Shown here: positions 8,601-17,902 of the stretch, piece after piece
Position numbering within the stretch: the stretch's first letter is position 1
Layout of the letters: every line of letters begins with the position of its first letter
From: Defluviimonas aquaemixtae
Lineage (GTDB): Bacteria > Pseudomonadota > Alphaproteobacteria > Rhodobacterales > Rhodobacteraceae
Assembly: GCF_900302475.1 (NCBI RefSeq)
Contig: NZ_OMOQ01000010.1
Span: 1 to 26,153 of the forward strand
DNA length: 26,153 nt
Reading direction: 5' to 3'
The notes under the pieces: generated by a model
Told to the model about the DNA's origin: nothing
The model's input: only the letters and a program-made list of their open reading frames with translations
Databases searched by the model: none
Translations under genes and position numbers: made by a program

Positions 8601-8638
8601 GGCGCGCGGTCGGCGGCCCGCGCTCCGGCCCGCGCGCC
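8601..8638 (-). terminator. Intrinsic-type terminator after sucD
   Basis: A 9-bp perfect GC stem (GGCGCGCGG at 8601-8609 with CCGCGCGCC at 8630-8638) lies 7 bases past the sucD stop. Read on the minus strand it is followed by TTTGTCGCTTT. A second small hairpin (8582-8595, CGCTT/AAGCG) follows. The loop is long (20 bases) but GC-rich and could fold further. It should at least attenuate transcription entering the PanE2-like gene. Confidence 0.6.
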
Positions 8639-8645
8639 AGCCTGT

Positions 8646-9545
8646 TCAGCGAAGCATCTCGACCAGCGTTTCGCCAAGCTTGGCGGGGGACGGCGCGACT
8701 TGGATTCCCGCGGCCCGCATTGCTTCGATTTTCTCCTCGGCGCCACCCTTTCCACCCGATATGACGGCGCCGGCATGGCCCATCGTCCGGCCGGGCGGCG
8801 CCGTTCGACCCGCGATGAAGCCGACCGTGGGCTTCCTGCGTCCGCGCTTGGCCTCGTCGGTCAGGAACTGCGCGGCGTCCTCTTCGGCAGAGCCGCCGAT
8901 CTCTCCGATCATGATGATCGATTTGGTTTCGGGATCGGCGAGGAAGAGTTCGAGCACGTCGATGAACTCCGTGCCCTTCACGGGATCGCCGCCGATCCCG
9001 ACGGCCGTCGTCTGGCCCAACCCCGCCTGTGTTGTCTGGAACACGGCCTCGTAGGTGAGCGTGCCGGAGCGCGAGAGTACGCCGACGGACCCCTTCTTGA
9101 AGATGGAGCCCGGCATGATGCCGATCTTGCATTCTTCGGGCGTCAGAACGCCCGGGCAATTGGGCCCGATCAGGCGGCTGTTCGAGGCGTCGAGCTTTTC
9201 CTTCACGCGGACCATGTCCTGGACCGGAACGCCTTCGGTGATGCAGGTGATCAGGTCGATGCCAGCGTCGATCGCCTCCTCGATCGCGGCAGCCGCGCCC
9301 GCGGGCGGCACGTAGATCACGCTCGCCGTCGCGCCGGTTGCGTCTTTCGCCTCGGCGACGCTCGCGTAGATGGGAATCGTCTCTCCGTTCGCGCCGGTCC
9401 AGTTGGTTCCGCCCTTGGCCGGGTGCGTGCCGGCGACCATCTTTGTTCCGTTGTAAGCGAGCGCCTGTTCTGTGTGGAAGGTACCGGTCTTGCCGGTCAG
9501 GCCCTGAACGATGATCTTCGTGTCCTTGTTGATGAGGATCGACAT
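8646..9545 (-). CDS. sucD: Succinyl-CoA synthetase (succinate-CoA ligase) alpha subunit
   Basis: 299 residues, standard SucD length. The CoA-binding N-terminal domain ([12 protein letters not shown], about 13-24) is followed by GPNCPGV (127-133), [10 protein letters not shown] (183-192) and the phosphohistidine loop [12 protein letters not shown] with His257. With SucC it interconverts succinate, CoA and a nucleoside triphosphate with succinyl-CoA. It starts 4 bases after the sucC stop, and its ribosome site AAGGGG lies inside the end of sucC, so the two are translationally coupled. The motifs are those of SucD rather than malate-CoA ligase MtkB. Its position outside the usual mdh-sucCD-sucAB cluster and inside an oxalate locus suggests a dedicated copy that supplies succinyl-CoA to the CoA-transferase; whether the genome has a second copy cannot be seen here. 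Confidence 0.95.
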   Translation of the reverse strand: MSILINKDTKIIVQGLTGKTGTFHTEQALAYNGTKMVAGTHPAKGGTNWTGANGETIPIYASVAEAKDATGATASVIYVPPAGAAAAIEEAIDAGIDLITCITEGVPVQDMVRVKEKLDASNSRLIGPNCPGVLTPEECKIGIMPGSIFKKGSVGVLSRSGTLTYEAVFQTTQAGLGQTTAVGIGGDPVKGTEFIDVLELFLADPETKSIIMIGEIGGSAEEDAAQFLTDEAKRGRRKPTVGFIAGRTAPPGRTMGHAGAVISGGKGGAEEKIEAMRAAGIQVAPSPAKLGETLVEMLR

Positions 9546-9549
9546 AACC

Positions 9550-10743
9550 CTACCCCTTCACTGCCTTGACGATTTTCTGCGCGGCGTCATCGAGATCGTC
9601 GGCGGCGATGACGTTCAGTCCGCTGTCGTTGATGATCTTCTTGCCCTCGGCGACCTTGGTGCCTTCGAGCCTCACGACGAGCGGCACCTTTAGTCCCACC
9701 TCCTTAACGGCCGCGACCACGCCTTCGGCAATAACGTCACAACGCATGATGCCGCCGAAGATGTTGACGAGGATGCCCTTCACGTTCGGGTCCGAGGTAA
9801 TGATCTTGAAGGCCGCCGTGACCTTTTCCTTTGACGCGCCGCCGCCGACGTCGAGAAAATTCGCGGGCTCCGCGCCGTAAAGCTTTATGATGTCCATCGT
9901 CGCCATCGCGAGGCCCGCACCGTTGACCATGCAGCCGATATCGCCATCGAGCGCGATATAGGCGAGATCGTGCTTTGACGCTTCGATTTCCTTCGCGTCT
10001 TCCTCGGTCTCGTCCCGGTAGGCGGCAACGTCGGGGTGGCGGAAGAGCGCGTTGTTGTCGAACGAGACTTTAGCGTCCAGAACCTGCACGTCGTTCGCCT
10101 TGGTGACGATGAGCGGGTTGATTTCAAGAAGGCTCATGTCCTTGGTGGTGAATGCATCATAGAGTGTCTTGAAGAGCGCGGTGCCCTGCTCTCGCGCCTT
10201 TCCGGCGAGCTTGTAGGCGTCCGCGATCCGGGCTGCATCCGCGTCCGTGCAGCCGGATGAGGCATTGATGGCGATCGTATGGATCAGTTCGGGTGTCTCC
10301 TCTGCGACGGCCTCGATGTCCATACCGCCTTCTGTGGAGGCGACGAACGAAGTCTTTCCCGTTTCGCGGTCCACGAGGATCGACAGGTAGAGTTCGCGGT
10401 CGATGTCGGCACCGTCTTCGACGTATAGCCGATTCACTTGCTTGCCGGCCGGGCCCGTCTGATTGGTGACGAGCGTCTTGCCTAGCATCTCCTTCACGTT
10501 GGCCAGCGCCTCTTCGGCTGAGAATGAGACGCGCACACCGCCTTTGGCGTCGCCGGGCAGCTCCCTGAACTTACCCTTGCCGCGACCGCCGGCATGGATC
10601 TGGCTTTTCACGACCCAGACCGGCCCCTTCATCGCGCCAACGGCCGCCTCGGCCTGTTCTAGGGAAGTGATGACTACCCCATTTGCGACAGGCGCGCCGA
10701 AGCTCTTCAGGACTTCCTTGGCTTGATGTTCGTGAATATTCAT
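9550..10743 (-). CDS. sucC: Succinyl-CoA synthetase beta subunit
   Basis: 397 residues, standard length. The N-terminal ATP-grasp part begins [16 protein letters not shown] and includes the nucleotide-binding segment [13 protein letters not shown] (about 47-59). The C-terminal ligase domain has [12 protein letters not shown] and [15 protein letters not shown], the loop that contacts CoA and the alpha subunit. An excellent ribosome site GGGAGGA sits 4 bases before the ATG. It is 21 bases downstream of the isochorismatase-like gene and 4 bases upstream of sucD, so the three form one transcript started from the GntR-controlled divergent promoter. Its product is fully canonical, so the enzyme call is firm; its special role in oxalate activation is inference from context. 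Confidence 0.95.
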   Translation of the reverse strand: MNIHEHQAKEVLKSFGAPVANGVVITSLEQAEAAVGAMKGPVWVVKSQIHAGGRGKGKFRELPGDAKGGVRVSFSAEEALANVKEMLGKTLVTNQTGPAGKQVNRLYVEDGADIDRELYLSILVDRETGKTSFVASTEGGMDIEAVAEETPELIHTIAINASSGCTDADAARIADAYKLAGKAREQGTALFKTLYDAFTTKDMSLLEINPLIVTKANDVQVLDAKVSFDNNALFRHPDVAAYRDETEEDAKEIEASKHDLAYIALDGDIGCMVNGAGLAMATMDIIKLYGAEPANFLDVGGGASKEKVTAAFKIITSDPNVKGILVNIFGGIMRCDVIAEGVVAAVKEVGLKVPLVVRLEGTKVAEGKKIINDSGLNVIAADDLDDAAQKIVKAVKG

Positions 10744-10764
10744 CTGTTCCTCCCTGGTGCCGCT

Positions 10765-11307
10765 TTATTTGATCATCGGCAGCATTTCCCTGAACGCGTC
10801 CGAACCGGCCCTCCCGAGCCACTCGAAGATGACCATCTCCGTCGTCACAACGCTCACCCCACCCGCGCTCAGTCGGGCGAGGCAGGCCTGTTCGCTCTCG
10901 ATCGTCCGTGATGCGGTCGCGTCTGACACTACGAAGACGTCGAAGCCCTCCTCGACGAGGCTTGCGGCGGTCTGGACGACGCAGATGTGCGCCTCCATGC
11001 CGGTCAGGATTGCCTGACGTCTGCCGAGCGATCGGAATGCACCGGCGAAACCCTGATCCTCCATGCAGGAAAAATGCATCTTCGGCAGAATCGCGTTGTC
11101 GCCCGCGGCTTTCCTGATCTCTGGAACGGTCTGGCCAAGCCCTTGCGGGTATTGCTCCGTCAGCAGGGCGGGGACGCCCGTCCTCGCCGCCGCCTTGAGC
11201 AGCAGACGCGTGTTGCGGATCGTGCGGGCGGGGGCCTGCATCGCAGGAACGAGTCGCTCTTGCATGTCGATGACGATGAGCGCCGAATCGTGTGCCCGGA
11301 TCAGCAA
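10765..11307 (-). CDS. Isochorismatase-family cysteine hydrolase, substrate unknown
   Basis: 180 residues when read from a TTG at 11307, which follows GGGAG by 9 bases and gives the typical family start (LLIRAHDSALIVIDMQERL). The visible catalytic set is Asp in VIDMQ, a Lys in LPKMHFS and the nucleophilic Cys in GMEAHICVVQTA, as in YcaC-like amide hydrolases. The frame stays open to 11370, but that extension runs over the GGTATACC operator and looks non-coding. It is the first gene of the sucCD transcript. The family cleaves C-N or vinyl-ether bonds in small acids (N-carbamoylsarcosine, ureidoacrylate, nicotinamide, isochorismate). In this setting an amide of oxalate such as oxamate or oxalurate is an attractive but unproven substrate. 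Confidence 0.82.
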   Translation of the reverse strand: MLIRAHDSALIVIDMQERLVPAMQAPARTIRNTRLLLKAAARTGVPALLTEQYPQGLGQTVPEIRKAAGDNAILPKMHFSCMEDQGFAGAFRSLGRRQAILTGMEAHICVVQTAASLVEEGFDVFVVSDATASRTIESEQACLARLSAGGVSVVTTEMVIFEWLGRAGSDAFREMLPMIK

Positions 11308-11343
11308 ATCGGCGATCTCCCGAAGCCAGTTTATTGTAGGTAT

Positions 11344-11355
11344 GTGGTATACCAC
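11344..11355. promoter_or_regulatory. GntR-type operator O1 (GTGGTATACCAC)
   Basis: A perfect 12-bp palindrome around the core GGTATACC, between the divergent hydrolase and GntR genes. Cores of the TnGTATACnA type are known operators of FadR/FCD-subfamily GntR proteins. It lies about 37 bases upstream of the hydrolase start, and a TTGACA -35-like hexamer on the minus strand (11370-11365) sits just before it, so binding here would be expected to block transcription toward sucCD. Confidence 0.65.
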
Positions 11356-11405
11356 CATGTGTTGTGTCAACTATTTTCTGTGTGAAATCAACTTACAAAA
11401 ATGGA

Positions 11406-11444
11406 TTGACCGGAAAAAAGTTGGGTGTAAGGTATACCAAACAC
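11406..11444 (+). promoter_or_regulatory. Probable gntR-oxc operon promoter with GntR operator O2
   Basis: TTGACC (11406-11411) and TAAGGT (11428-11433) are spaced by 16 bases and could be the -35 and -10 boxes. The -10 box overlaps the second operator core GGTATACC (11431-11438), which is embedded in a longer dyad, GTGT-aa-core-aa-ACAC (11425-11444). Its centre is 85 bp from that of O1. The layout predicts autorepression of the regulator and control of the downstream oxalate genes. Confidence 0.55.
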
Positions 11445-11495
11445 ATGCATGAACTGCGCAGGCGGTCGCACATGTGTCTCGGGAGGAAATGGCAC

Positions 11496-12212
11496 GTGTC
11501 GATCGGCGAAAAGCTCATCCCCATAGCCGAGACTTTCACCTTGAAGGATCATACCTTCAAGGTGCTGAGGGACGCGATTCTAGAGATGGACATCTATCGG
11601 CCCGATGCCGATCTGCGGTTGGATGAGCGGCAACTGGCGGAGCGCCTGGGCATTTCACGCACGCCTATTCGGGAAGCGCTGGCGAGACTGGCGCAGGACG
11701 GCCTGATCGAGATCGTTCCGCGAAAAGGCGTGTTCGTGTGCCGCAAGACGCGCGAGGAAATTCTCGAGATGGTCGTCACGTGGGCGGCACTCGAAAGCAT
11801 GGCGGCGCGGTTGGCGTGCGAACATGCGACCGATGCCGAGCTCAATGCCCTGCGCCGTTTCGCCATCAGGCATAGCAGCGACGTCGAGCGGGCGGATATC
11901 GAGGAATACTCAGACGCGAACATCACCTTCCATCAGACCATTCTGGAATTGTCGGGCTGTTCTCTGCTGAGCAAGACTGCAGACGGCCTGTTCGCCCACA
12001 TGCAAGCGGTGCGGCGAAGGGCGATGGGCGAAAGCGATCGCGCGCGTCGATCTGTCGCCGATCACATGGAAATCATCGATGCATTGATGGCGCGGGACGG
12101 CGATCTCGCATCGCGCCGTGTGCGCGAGCATACGATGCGCCTGCACGATCACATCAGCAAGACCTGGACGAGGCTTGAGACGCTCGGCGCGCGAAGTGGC
12201 GCGGCCGGCTGA
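11496..12212 (+). CDS. GntR-family regulator, FCD subfamily; likely oxalate-locus regulator
   Basis: 238 residues from a GTG at 11496 that follows GGGAGGA by 9 bases. The frame is open to 11364, but that would cover the promoter and operator. The N-terminal winged HTH includes LDERQLAERLGISRTPIREAL (in two parts about residues 42-62), then a recognition wing ending KGVFVCR. The C-terminal all-helical FCD domain (about 85-230) has the Asp and His residues that bind metal and ligand in this subfamily (for example Asp140 and His146, plus histidines in the last helices). FCD regulators bind small carboxylates or their CoA esters and usually repress until bound; oxalate, glyoxylate or oxalyl-/formyl-CoA are the natural candidates. 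It is divergent from the hydrolase-sucCD transcript and only 27 bases upstream of oxc. Confidence 0.9.
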   Translation: MSIGEKLIPIAETFTLKDHTFKVLRDAILEMDIYRPDADLRLDERQLAERLGISRTPIREALARLAQDGLIEIVPRKGVFVCRKTREEILEMVVTWAALESMAARLACEHATDAELNALRRFAIRHSSDVERADIEEYSDANITFHQTILELSGCSLLSKTADGLFAHMQAVRRRAMGESDRARRSVADHMEIIDALMARDGDLASRRVREHTMRLHDHISKTWTRLETLGARSGAAG

Positions 12213-12239
12213 ACACTAAAGGGCAATGCGAGGACGAAC

Positions 12240-13985
12240 ATGACTTCATCCGCGGCAGCAAGCGTAGAACAGCGACCGGAAGAGGCCGAATCCCAAAACC
12301 TGACCGATGGCTTTCACCTGATCATCGACGCGCTGAAGATGAACGGGATCGAGAACATCTATCACGTTCCCGGAATCCCGGTAACTGATCTTGGCCGGAT
12401 GATGCAGGCCGAAGGGATGAGGGTGATTTCGTTCCGCCACGAATCGAATGCCGGAAACGCCGCCGCAATCGCTGGCTACCTGACCAGGAAGCCAGGCATT
12501 TGCCTGACCGTCTCGGCGCCGGGATTCCTGAACGGCCTCGTGAGTCTCGCCCATGCCACGACCAACTGCTGGCCGATGATCCTGATATCGGGTTCGTCGG
12601 AACGCGAAATCGTCGACCTGCAGAAGGGCGACTACGAGGAAATGGACCAGCTCGCCGTCGCCAAGCCTCTCTGCAAGGCTGCGTACCGCATCCTTCACGC
12701 CGAGGATATCGGCGTCGGCGTTGCAAGGGCAATCCGTGCCGCGGTCTCCGGCCGGCCGGGCGGCGTCTACCTCGACGTGCCCGCGAGCCTACTGAGTCAG
12801 GTGATGGGCGCCGCGGAGGGCTTGAAAAGCCTGATCAAAGTGGTCGACCCGGCCCCTGCGCATTTCCCGGCACCCGCGGCGATCGACCGTGCGCTCAGCC
12901 TGCTAAAGGCTGCCAAAAAGCCTTTGATCATCCTTGGTAAGGGCGCCTCCTACGCCCAGTGCGACGATCTGGTCCGCGCCTTCGTCGAAAAGACCGGCGC
13001 GCCCTATATCGCCATGTCGATGGCCAAGGGCCTCCTGCCCGATGACCATGAGCAATATGCAGGCGCCGCCCGCAGCCTCGTCCTGAAGGAAGCGGATTGC
13101 GTAATGCTCATCGGAGCGCGGCTGAACTGGCTGCTGTCCCATGGCAAGGGCAAGCAATGGGGTGAACCCCATACCAAGAAGTTCATCCACATCGACATCG
13201 ACCCGAAGGAGATGGATTCGAACCAGCCGATCGACGCGCCGCTTGTGGGTGACATCGAGTCCACTCTCGGCACCATGCTCGAAAAGATGGACGACTGGCC
13301 CGTGCCGCCTGCGGAATGGACTGGCGCGGTCTACACCAAGCGCGCCCAGAACGTCGAACGGATGGCTCCGAAACTCGTCAACAACAACGTTCCGATGGAC
13401 TATCACGGTGCGCTCGGCCGCCTGAAGAGGATCTTCGCCGACCATCCGGATGCGATCCTCGTGAACGAAGGCGCCAACGCGCTCGATTTCGCACGCTCGG
13501 TCATCGACATGTCGAAACCTCGCAAGCGGCTCGACGTCGGCACTTGGGGCGTGATGGGCATCGGCATGGGCACTGCCATAGCTGCCGCAGTTGAAACCGG
13601 CCATCCGGTGGTGTGCGTCGAAGGCGACTCGGCCTTTGGCTTCAGCGGAATGGAAGTCGAAACCATTTGCCGCTACGGCCTGCCGGTCTGCGTGGTTATC
13701 TTCAACAACTCGGGCATCTACCGCGGGACCGACACCGACCCAACGGGCCGCGATCCGGGCACGACGGTCTTCGTCAAAGAAGCTCAGTACGACATGATGA
13801 TGCGCGCATTCGGCGGTGAAGGCGTAACGGCGCGCAGCCCCGACGATCTGGAACGCGCTGTTCGCGACGCGATCGCCAGCGGAAAACCGACTCTCGTCAA
13901 CGCAATCATCGATCCGCAAGCCGGCACCGAATCCGGTCGCATTGGCAATCTCAATCCGCAATCCGTCGTCTCGAAGAAAAAGTAA
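12240..13985 (+). CDS. oxc: Oxalyl-CoA decarboxylase
   Basis: 581 residues with the three-domain thiamine-diphosphate enzyme layout. The N-terminal PYR domain has the cofactor-activating glutamate in [10 protein letters not shown], and the C-terminal PP domain has the [14 protein letters not shown] start of the Mg-TPP motif ending in IFNNSG. The C-terminal tail ESGRIGNLN carries Ser565 and Arg567, matching the substrate-closing segment of the Oxalobacter formigenes enzyme. It converts oxalyl-CoA to formyl-CoA and CO2 in the cytoplasm, consuming a proton. The length and the diagnostic tail separate it from acetolactate synthase and other family members. The ribosome site AGGA is 6 bases before the ATG. 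The N-terminus has about 20 extra polar residues. frc follows after 12 bases. Confidence 0.96.
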   Translation: MTSSAAASVEQRPEEAESQNLTDGFHLIIDALKMNGIENIYHVPGIPVTDLGRMMQAEGMRVISFRHESNAGNAAAIAGYLTRKPGICLTVSAPGFLNGLVSLAHATTNCWPMILISGSSEREIVDLQKGDYEEMDQLAVAKPLCKAAYRILHAEDIGVGVARAIRAAVSGRPGGVYLDVPASLLSQVMGAAEGLKSLIKVVDPAPAHFPAPAAIDRALSLLKAAKKPLIILGKGASYAQCDDLVRAFVEKTGAPYIAMSMAKGLLPDDHEQYAGAARSLVLKEADCVMLIGARLNWLLSHGKGKQWGEPHTKKFIHIDIDPKEMDSNQPIDAPLVGDIESTLGTMLEKMDDWPVPPAEWTGAVYTKRAQNVERMAPKLVNNNVPMDYHGALGRLKRIFADHPDAILVNEGANALDFARSVIDMSKPRKRLDVGTWGVMGIGMGTAIAAAVETGHPVVCVEGDSAFGFSGMEVETICRYGLPVCVVIFNNSGIYRGTDTDPTGRDPGTTVFVKEAQYDMMMRAFGGEGVTARSPDDLERAVRDAIASGKPTLVNAIIDPQAGTESGRIGNLNPQSVVSKKK

Positions 13986-13997
13986 GGACTGGCTCTG

Positions 13998-15272
13998 ATG
14001 AAAGCTCTGGAAGGGATCAAGATCCTCGACTTCACGCATGTGCAATCTGGCCCGACTTGCACGCAGCTCCTGGGCTGGTTTGGCGCCGACGTGATCAAAG
14101 TGGAACGGCCCGGCGTGGGCGACGCCACCCGCAAACAGCTGGTCGATGTTCCCGAGGCCGATAGTCTCTATTTCACGATGCTCAACCACAACAAGCGGTC
14201 GATCGAGTTGAACTCTAAGAATGAGACCGGCAAGGAGGTTCTGACGCGCTTGATCGAAGAATGCGACGTCATGGTCGAGAACTTCGCGCCGGGTGCCCTC
14301 GACCGGATGGGATTTTCGTGGGAGCGGGTGCAGGAGATCAATCCGCGCATGATCCTCGCTTCGATCAAGGGGTTCGGCCCCGGCAAGTACGAGGATTGCA
14401 AGGTCTACGAAAACGTCGCGCAATGTGCTGGCGGTTCGGCTTCGACCACGGGATTCGTCGATGGCCCACCGCTCGTGACCGGTGCGCAGATTGGCGACAG
14501 TGGCACCGGCCTCCATCTTTGCCTTGGCATCGTCACCGCTCTGTTCCAGCGGGAAAAGACCGGGCGCGGCCAAAAGGTTTCGGCGGCGATGCAGGACGGG
14601 GTTCTCAATCTCTGCCGGGTCAAGCTACGCGACCAGCAGCGATTGGCGGCTGGTCCATTGACCGAATACTCGCAGTACGGCGAGGGTGTTCCCTTCGGCG
14701 ATGCAACACCGCGGGCGGGCAATGACTCGGGCGGCGGCCAGCCGGGCCGTATCCTGAAGTGCAAGGGATGGGAGACGGACCCCAACGCCTACACCTACTT
14801 CATCACCCAGGCCGCAGTTTGGGAAAAGGTCTGCGATGTGATTGGCGAACCTGACTGGAAGACGAAAGCCGGGTACGCAACTCCAAAGGAACGGCTGGAC
14901 AAACTGAACGAGATATTCGAGCGGATTGAAAAGTGGACAATGACCAAGACCAAGTTCGAGGTCATGGACATCTGCAATCCGCTCGACATTCCCGTTGGCC
15001 CGATCCTCAGCATGAAAGAGATCATGGAGGATGAGGGCCTAAGAAAGACGGGAACCATCGTTGACGTCGACCACCCTGAACGCGGTCGCTACGTGACCGT
15101 GGGCTGCCCGATCAAGCTGTCGGACTCACCGGTAAAGGTGACGCGCTCGCCGCTTCTGGGCGAACACACAACAGAAATCCTCGAGAAGGTCTTGGGATAC
15201 TCGGGTGAAGACCTCGCCCGGGTCATCGAAAGCGGCGCCGTCGGTGACGCGAAGCGGCAAGCGGCGGAATGA
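13998..15272 (+). CDS. frc: Formyl-CoA:oxalate CoA-transferase (class III CoA-transferase)
   Basis: 424 residues, matching the usual Frc length. The N-terminal Rossmann part has Gln16 in THVQSGPT. The catalytic aspartate is Asp167 in [10 protein letters not shown], equivalent to Asp169 of the Oxalobacter enzyme, and the flexible glycine loop GGGQPG that closes over the active site is present near residue 245-260. It moves CoA from formyl-CoA (or possibly succinyl-CoA) to oxalate and so feeds Oxc. AAGGA lies 9 bases before the start. Its stop overlaps the start of the next gene (ATGA), so translation is coupled. The neighbourhood makes Frc far more likely than another class III transferase such as a carnitine or succinyl-CoA:acid enzyme, but donor preference is not visible. 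Confidence 0.95.
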   Translation: MKALEGIKILDFTHVQSGPTCTQLLGWFGADVIKVERPGVGDATRKQLVDVPEADSLYFTMLNHNKRSIELNSKNETGKEVLTRLIEECDVMVENFAPGALDRMGFSWERVQEINPRMILASIKGFGPGKYEDCKVYENVAQCAGGSASTTGFVDGPPLVTGAQIGDSGTGLHLCLGIVTALFQREKTGRGQKVSAAMQDGVLNLCRVKLRDQQRLAAGPLTEYSQYGEGVPFGDATPRAGNDSGGGQPGRILKCKGWETDPNAYTYFITQAAVWEKVCDVIGEPDWKTKAGYATPKERLDKLNEIFERIEKWTMTKTKFEVMDICNPLDIPVGPILSMKEIMEDEGLRKTGTIVDVDHPERGRYVTVGCPIKLSDSPVKVTRSPLLGEHTTEILEKVLGYSGEDLARVIESGAVGDAKRQAAE

Positions 15273-16198
15273 GCGACAAAATGCGCATCATCGTCATGGG
15301 GCAGCAGGCATTCGGAAAGGATTGCCTGGCCCGGATCCTCGATGAGGGTCGCGACGAGGTGGTCGGCGTCTATTGTGAGCCCGACCGGGAGGGCAAGCCC
15401 ATCGATCCGATCAAGGAACATGGGCTGGAAAAGGGGATTCCGGTCGAACAGCCCGCGAACTTCGACGACAAGGCCACGGTGGACAAGCTGGCCAGCTACA
15501 AGCCCGATCTGATGGTCATGGCTTTCGTGAATGTCTTCGTTCCCGAAGCCGCGCGCGACACGCCGACGCATGGTTCGATCTGCTTTCACCCGTCGCTCCT
15601 GCCGCTGCATCGCGGGCCGAGTGCGGTCAACTGGCCCATCATTATGGGCTCCAAGAAATCCGGCTACAGCTGGTTCTATCCGTCCGATGGGCTCGACGAG
15701 GGCGACAGCCTGCTGCAATGGGAATGCGAGATCGGCCCCGACGACACGGTAATCGACCTCTACTTCAAGAAGATCTACCCGTCGGCGGTCGAATCCGTAG
15801 TTCAGGTCTGCGACCTTTTTCGGGCAGGCAATCCGCCGCGCATCGTGCCGAATGAGACCGAGGCGACCTACGAGCGGCGCTGCACCAAGAAACATGCGCA
15901 TATCGATTGGAACAAGCCGGTCGGGCAGGTCTACGACCTGATCCGGGGAACCAACCCTGCACCCGGCGCATGGACCACGCTGAAAAGCGAAGAAGTACAG
16001 GTCTTCGATTGCGCCCGCGTCATGGGTGACGGCGTGTCCAGCAAGGTGATCGAGATATCGGACGACGGTGTGACCGTGCAATGCATCGGCGGCCGCATCC
16101 TCATCAAACGTGTCCGACCTGCCGGGGGCGGCAAGGTGGCGGCAACCGATTGGGCGGCATCCGCCGGCCTTTCCGCGGGCGACATGCTCGGTTCTTGA
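15269..16198 (+). CDS. Stand-alone formyltransferase/hydrolase resembling the N-terminal domain of 10-formyl-THF dehydrogenase
   Basis: 309 residues. From Met5 ([12 protein letters not shown]) it follows the N-terminal domain of animal 10-formyltetrahydrofolate dehydrogenase (ALDH1L1) more closely than methionyl-tRNA formyltransferase: [16 protein letters not shown] with catalytic His107, SDGLDEGD with catalytic Asp143, then a C-terminal barrel-like part containing PGAWT. The Asn found two residues before the His in Fmt is Cys here, as hydrophobic residues occupy it in the dehydrogenase. The aldehyde dehydrogenase and carrier domains of ALDH1L1 are absent. It overlaps frc by 4 bases and is followed by fhs after 23 bases. 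It could hydrolyse 10-formyl-THF, or move the formyl group between formyl-CoA and THF; context favours a formyl-handling step, not tRNA formylation. Translation may start at Met1 or Met5 (15281). Confidence 0.85.
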   Translation: MSDKMRIIVMGQQAFGKDCLARILDEGRDEVVGVYCEPDREGKPIDPIKEHGLEKGIPVEQPANFDDKATVDKLASYKPDLMVMAFVNVFVPEAARDTPTHGSICFHPSLLPLHRGPSAVNWPIIMGSKKSGYSWFYPSDGLDEGDSLLQWECEIGPDDTVIDLYFKKIYPSAVESVVQVCDLFRAGNPPRIVPNETEATYERRCTKKHAHIDWNKPVGQVYDLIRGTNPAPGAWTTLKSEEVQVFDCARVMGDGVSSKVIEISDDGVTVQCIGGRILIKRVRPAGGGKVAATDWAASAGLSAGDMLGS

Positions 16199-16221
16199 AA
16201 CAATGTATTGGCCAGGAAACC

Positions 16222-17889
16222 ATGTCTGACATCGAAATCGCCCGCAAAGCCAAGAAGAAGCCGATCCAAGAGATCGGCGCGAAGCTCGGAATCCCGACGG
16301 AGCACCTGCTGCCGTTCGGTCACGACAAGGCCAAGGTATCCGAGGCCTTCATCAAGTCGCTGGCGAAGAACAAGAACGGACATCTCATCCTGGTGACTGC
16401 GATCAATCCGACCCCTGCGGGCGAGGGCAAGACGACGACGACCGTGGGCCTCGGCGACGGGCTGAACGCGATCGGCAAGAAGGCCGCGATCTGCATCCGC
16501 GAAGCGTCGCTCGGCCCGAACTTCGGCATGAAGGGCGGCGCGGCGGGCGGCGGCTATGCCCAGGTCGTGCCGATGGAGGACATGAACCTCCATTTCACCG
16601 GCGACTTCCACGCCATCACGGCAGCGCACAACCTTCTGGCCGCGATGCTCGACAACCACATCTACTGGGGCAACGAGCTCGACATCGACATCCGCCGCAT
16701 TCCCTATCGCCGCGTCATGGACATGAACGACCGGGCGCTCAGGGAAACGGTCGTCAATCTTGGCGGTGTCGCGAACGGCTTCCCACGCGAGACGGGCTTT
16801 GACATCACGGTGGCCTCCGAGGTGATGGCGATCCTCTGCCTCGCCACCGACCTGCGCGATCTCGAGAAGCGCCTGGGCGATATCATCGTGGCCTATCGCC
16901 GCGACCGCTCGCCGGTCTACGCGCGCGACCTGAAGGCGGACGGCGCGATGACCGTGCTCTTGCAGCAGGCGATGCAACCCAATCTCGTCCAGACGCTCGA
17001 GAACAATCCGGCCTTCGTGCATGGCGGCCCGTTCGCGAACATCGCGCATGGCTGCAACTCGGTCGTCGCGACGACGACGGCGCTGAAACTCGCCGACTAT
17101 GTCGTGACGGAAGCGGGCTTCGGCGCCGATCTGGGGGCGGAGAAATTCTTCGACATCAAGTGCCGCAAGGCGGGCCTCAAGCCCGAGGCAGTGGTCATCG
17201 TCGCGACAGTGCGCGCCATGAAGATGAACGGCGGTGTCGCCAAGGCCGATCTCGGGACCGAGAATGTGGCGGCGGTCAAGAAGGGCTGCGCCAACCTCGG
17301 CCAGCACATCGAGAATGTAAAACAGTTCGGCGTGCCGGCCGTGGTCGCGATCAATCACTTCGTGTCGGACACCGACGCCGAGGTGCAGGCGATCAAGGAC
17401 TACGTCGGCTCTCAGGGCTCCGAAGCGGTGTTGTGCAAGCACTGGGCGCACGGCTCGAAGGGCACTGAGGATCTAGCCCGAAAAGTCGTGTCGATCGTCG
17501 AGAGCGGATCGGCCCAGTTCGCGCCGCTTTACCTCGACGATATGCCGTTGTTCGAGAAGATCGAGACGATCGCCAAGCGGATTTATCGCGCGGATGAGGT
17601 GCTGGCCGACAAGAAGATCCGCGATCAGCTTAAGCAGTGGGAAGAGCAAGGCTACGGCAATCTGCCGGTCTGCATGGCCAAGACCCAGTATTCGTTCACG
17701 ACCGACCCCAACCGCCGCGGCGCGCCGCGCGGCCACAGCCTTCCGGTCCGCGAGGTCCGGCTATCCGCCGGGGCCGGTTTCATCGTTGTGATCTGCGGCG
17801 AGATCATGACCATGCCCGGCCTGCCGCGGGTTCCGTCTGCGGAATCCATACGGATCAACAGGGACGGTCTCATCGACGGCCTGTTCTGA
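16222..17889 (+). CDS. fhs: Formate-tetrahydrofolate ligase (10-formyl-THF synthetase)
   Basis: 555 residues, normal for the bacterial monofunctional enzyme. The ATP-binding loop is [18 protein letters not shown] (about residues 64-81). [19 protein letters not shown], the family signature, follows, and a C-terminal segment [15 protein letters not shown] closes the protein. It uses ATP to join formate to tetrahydrofolate, here letting formate from oxalate enter the C1 pool; the reverse direction could also regenerate ATP. The ATG at 16222 follows AGGA; the frame is open upstream only over the end of the formyltransferase gene. It sits between the formyltransferase and a universal stress protein gene, in one probable operon with oxc-frc. 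Confidence 0.95.
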   Translation: MSDIEIARKAKKKPIQEIGAKLGIPTEHLLPFGHDKAKVSEAFIKSLAKNKNGHLILVTAINPTPAGEGKTTTTVGLGDGLNAIGKKAAICIREASLGPNFGMKGGAAGGGYAQVVPMEDMNLHFTGDFHAITAAHNLLAAMLDNHIYWGNELDIDIRRIPYRRVMDMNDRALRETVVNLGGVANGFPRETGFDITVASEVMAILCLATDLRDLEKRLGDIIVAYRRDRSPVYARDLKADGAMTVLLQQAMQPNLVQTLENNPAFVHGGPFANIAHGCNSVVATTTALKLADYVVTEAGFGADLGAEKFFDIKCRKAGLKPEAVVIVATVRAMKMNGGVAKADLGTENVAAVKKGCANLGQHIENVKQFGVPAVVAINHFVSDTDAEVQAIKDYVGSQGSEAVLCKHWAHGSKGTEDLARKVVSIVESGSAQFAPLYLDDMPLFEKIETIAKRIYRADEVLADKKIRDQLKQWEEQGYGNLPVCMAKTQYSFTTDPNRRGAPRGHSLPVREVRLSAGAGFIVVICGEIMTMPGLPRVPSAESIRINRDGLIDGLF

Positions 17890-17902
17890 GGGAGGAAGCG
17901 AC

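Noticed and set aside
8646..10743. Malate-CoA ligase (mtkAB) instead of sucCD
   Set aside because: The GPNCPGV and phosphohistidine-loop sequences are of SucD type, and no serine-cycle genes such as mcl or ppc are next to it.
11308..11370. Longer N-terminus for the isochorismatase-family protein starting at 11370
   Set aside because: It would translate through the GGTATACC palindrome and the likely promoter, and adds residues not seen in the family; the TTG at 11307 has a proper ribosome site.
12903..14573. 556-codon open frame on the minus strand across oxc and frc
   Set aside because: It lies antisense to two firmly identified enzymes, is rich in His, Arg and Asp in the manner of shadow frames in GC-rich DNA, and shows no domain or ribosome site.
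15269..16198. Methionyl-tRNA formyltransferase (fmt)
   Set aside because: The Asn two residues before the catalytic His is replaced by Cys, the surrounding residues follow the 10-formyl-THF dehydrogenase N-domain, and there is no def gene nearby.
15931..17451. 506-codon minus-strand open frame antisense to fhs
   Set aside because: Same reasons: composition of a shadow frame (very rich in Arg, His, Val and Asp) and complete overlap with a canonical Fhs.
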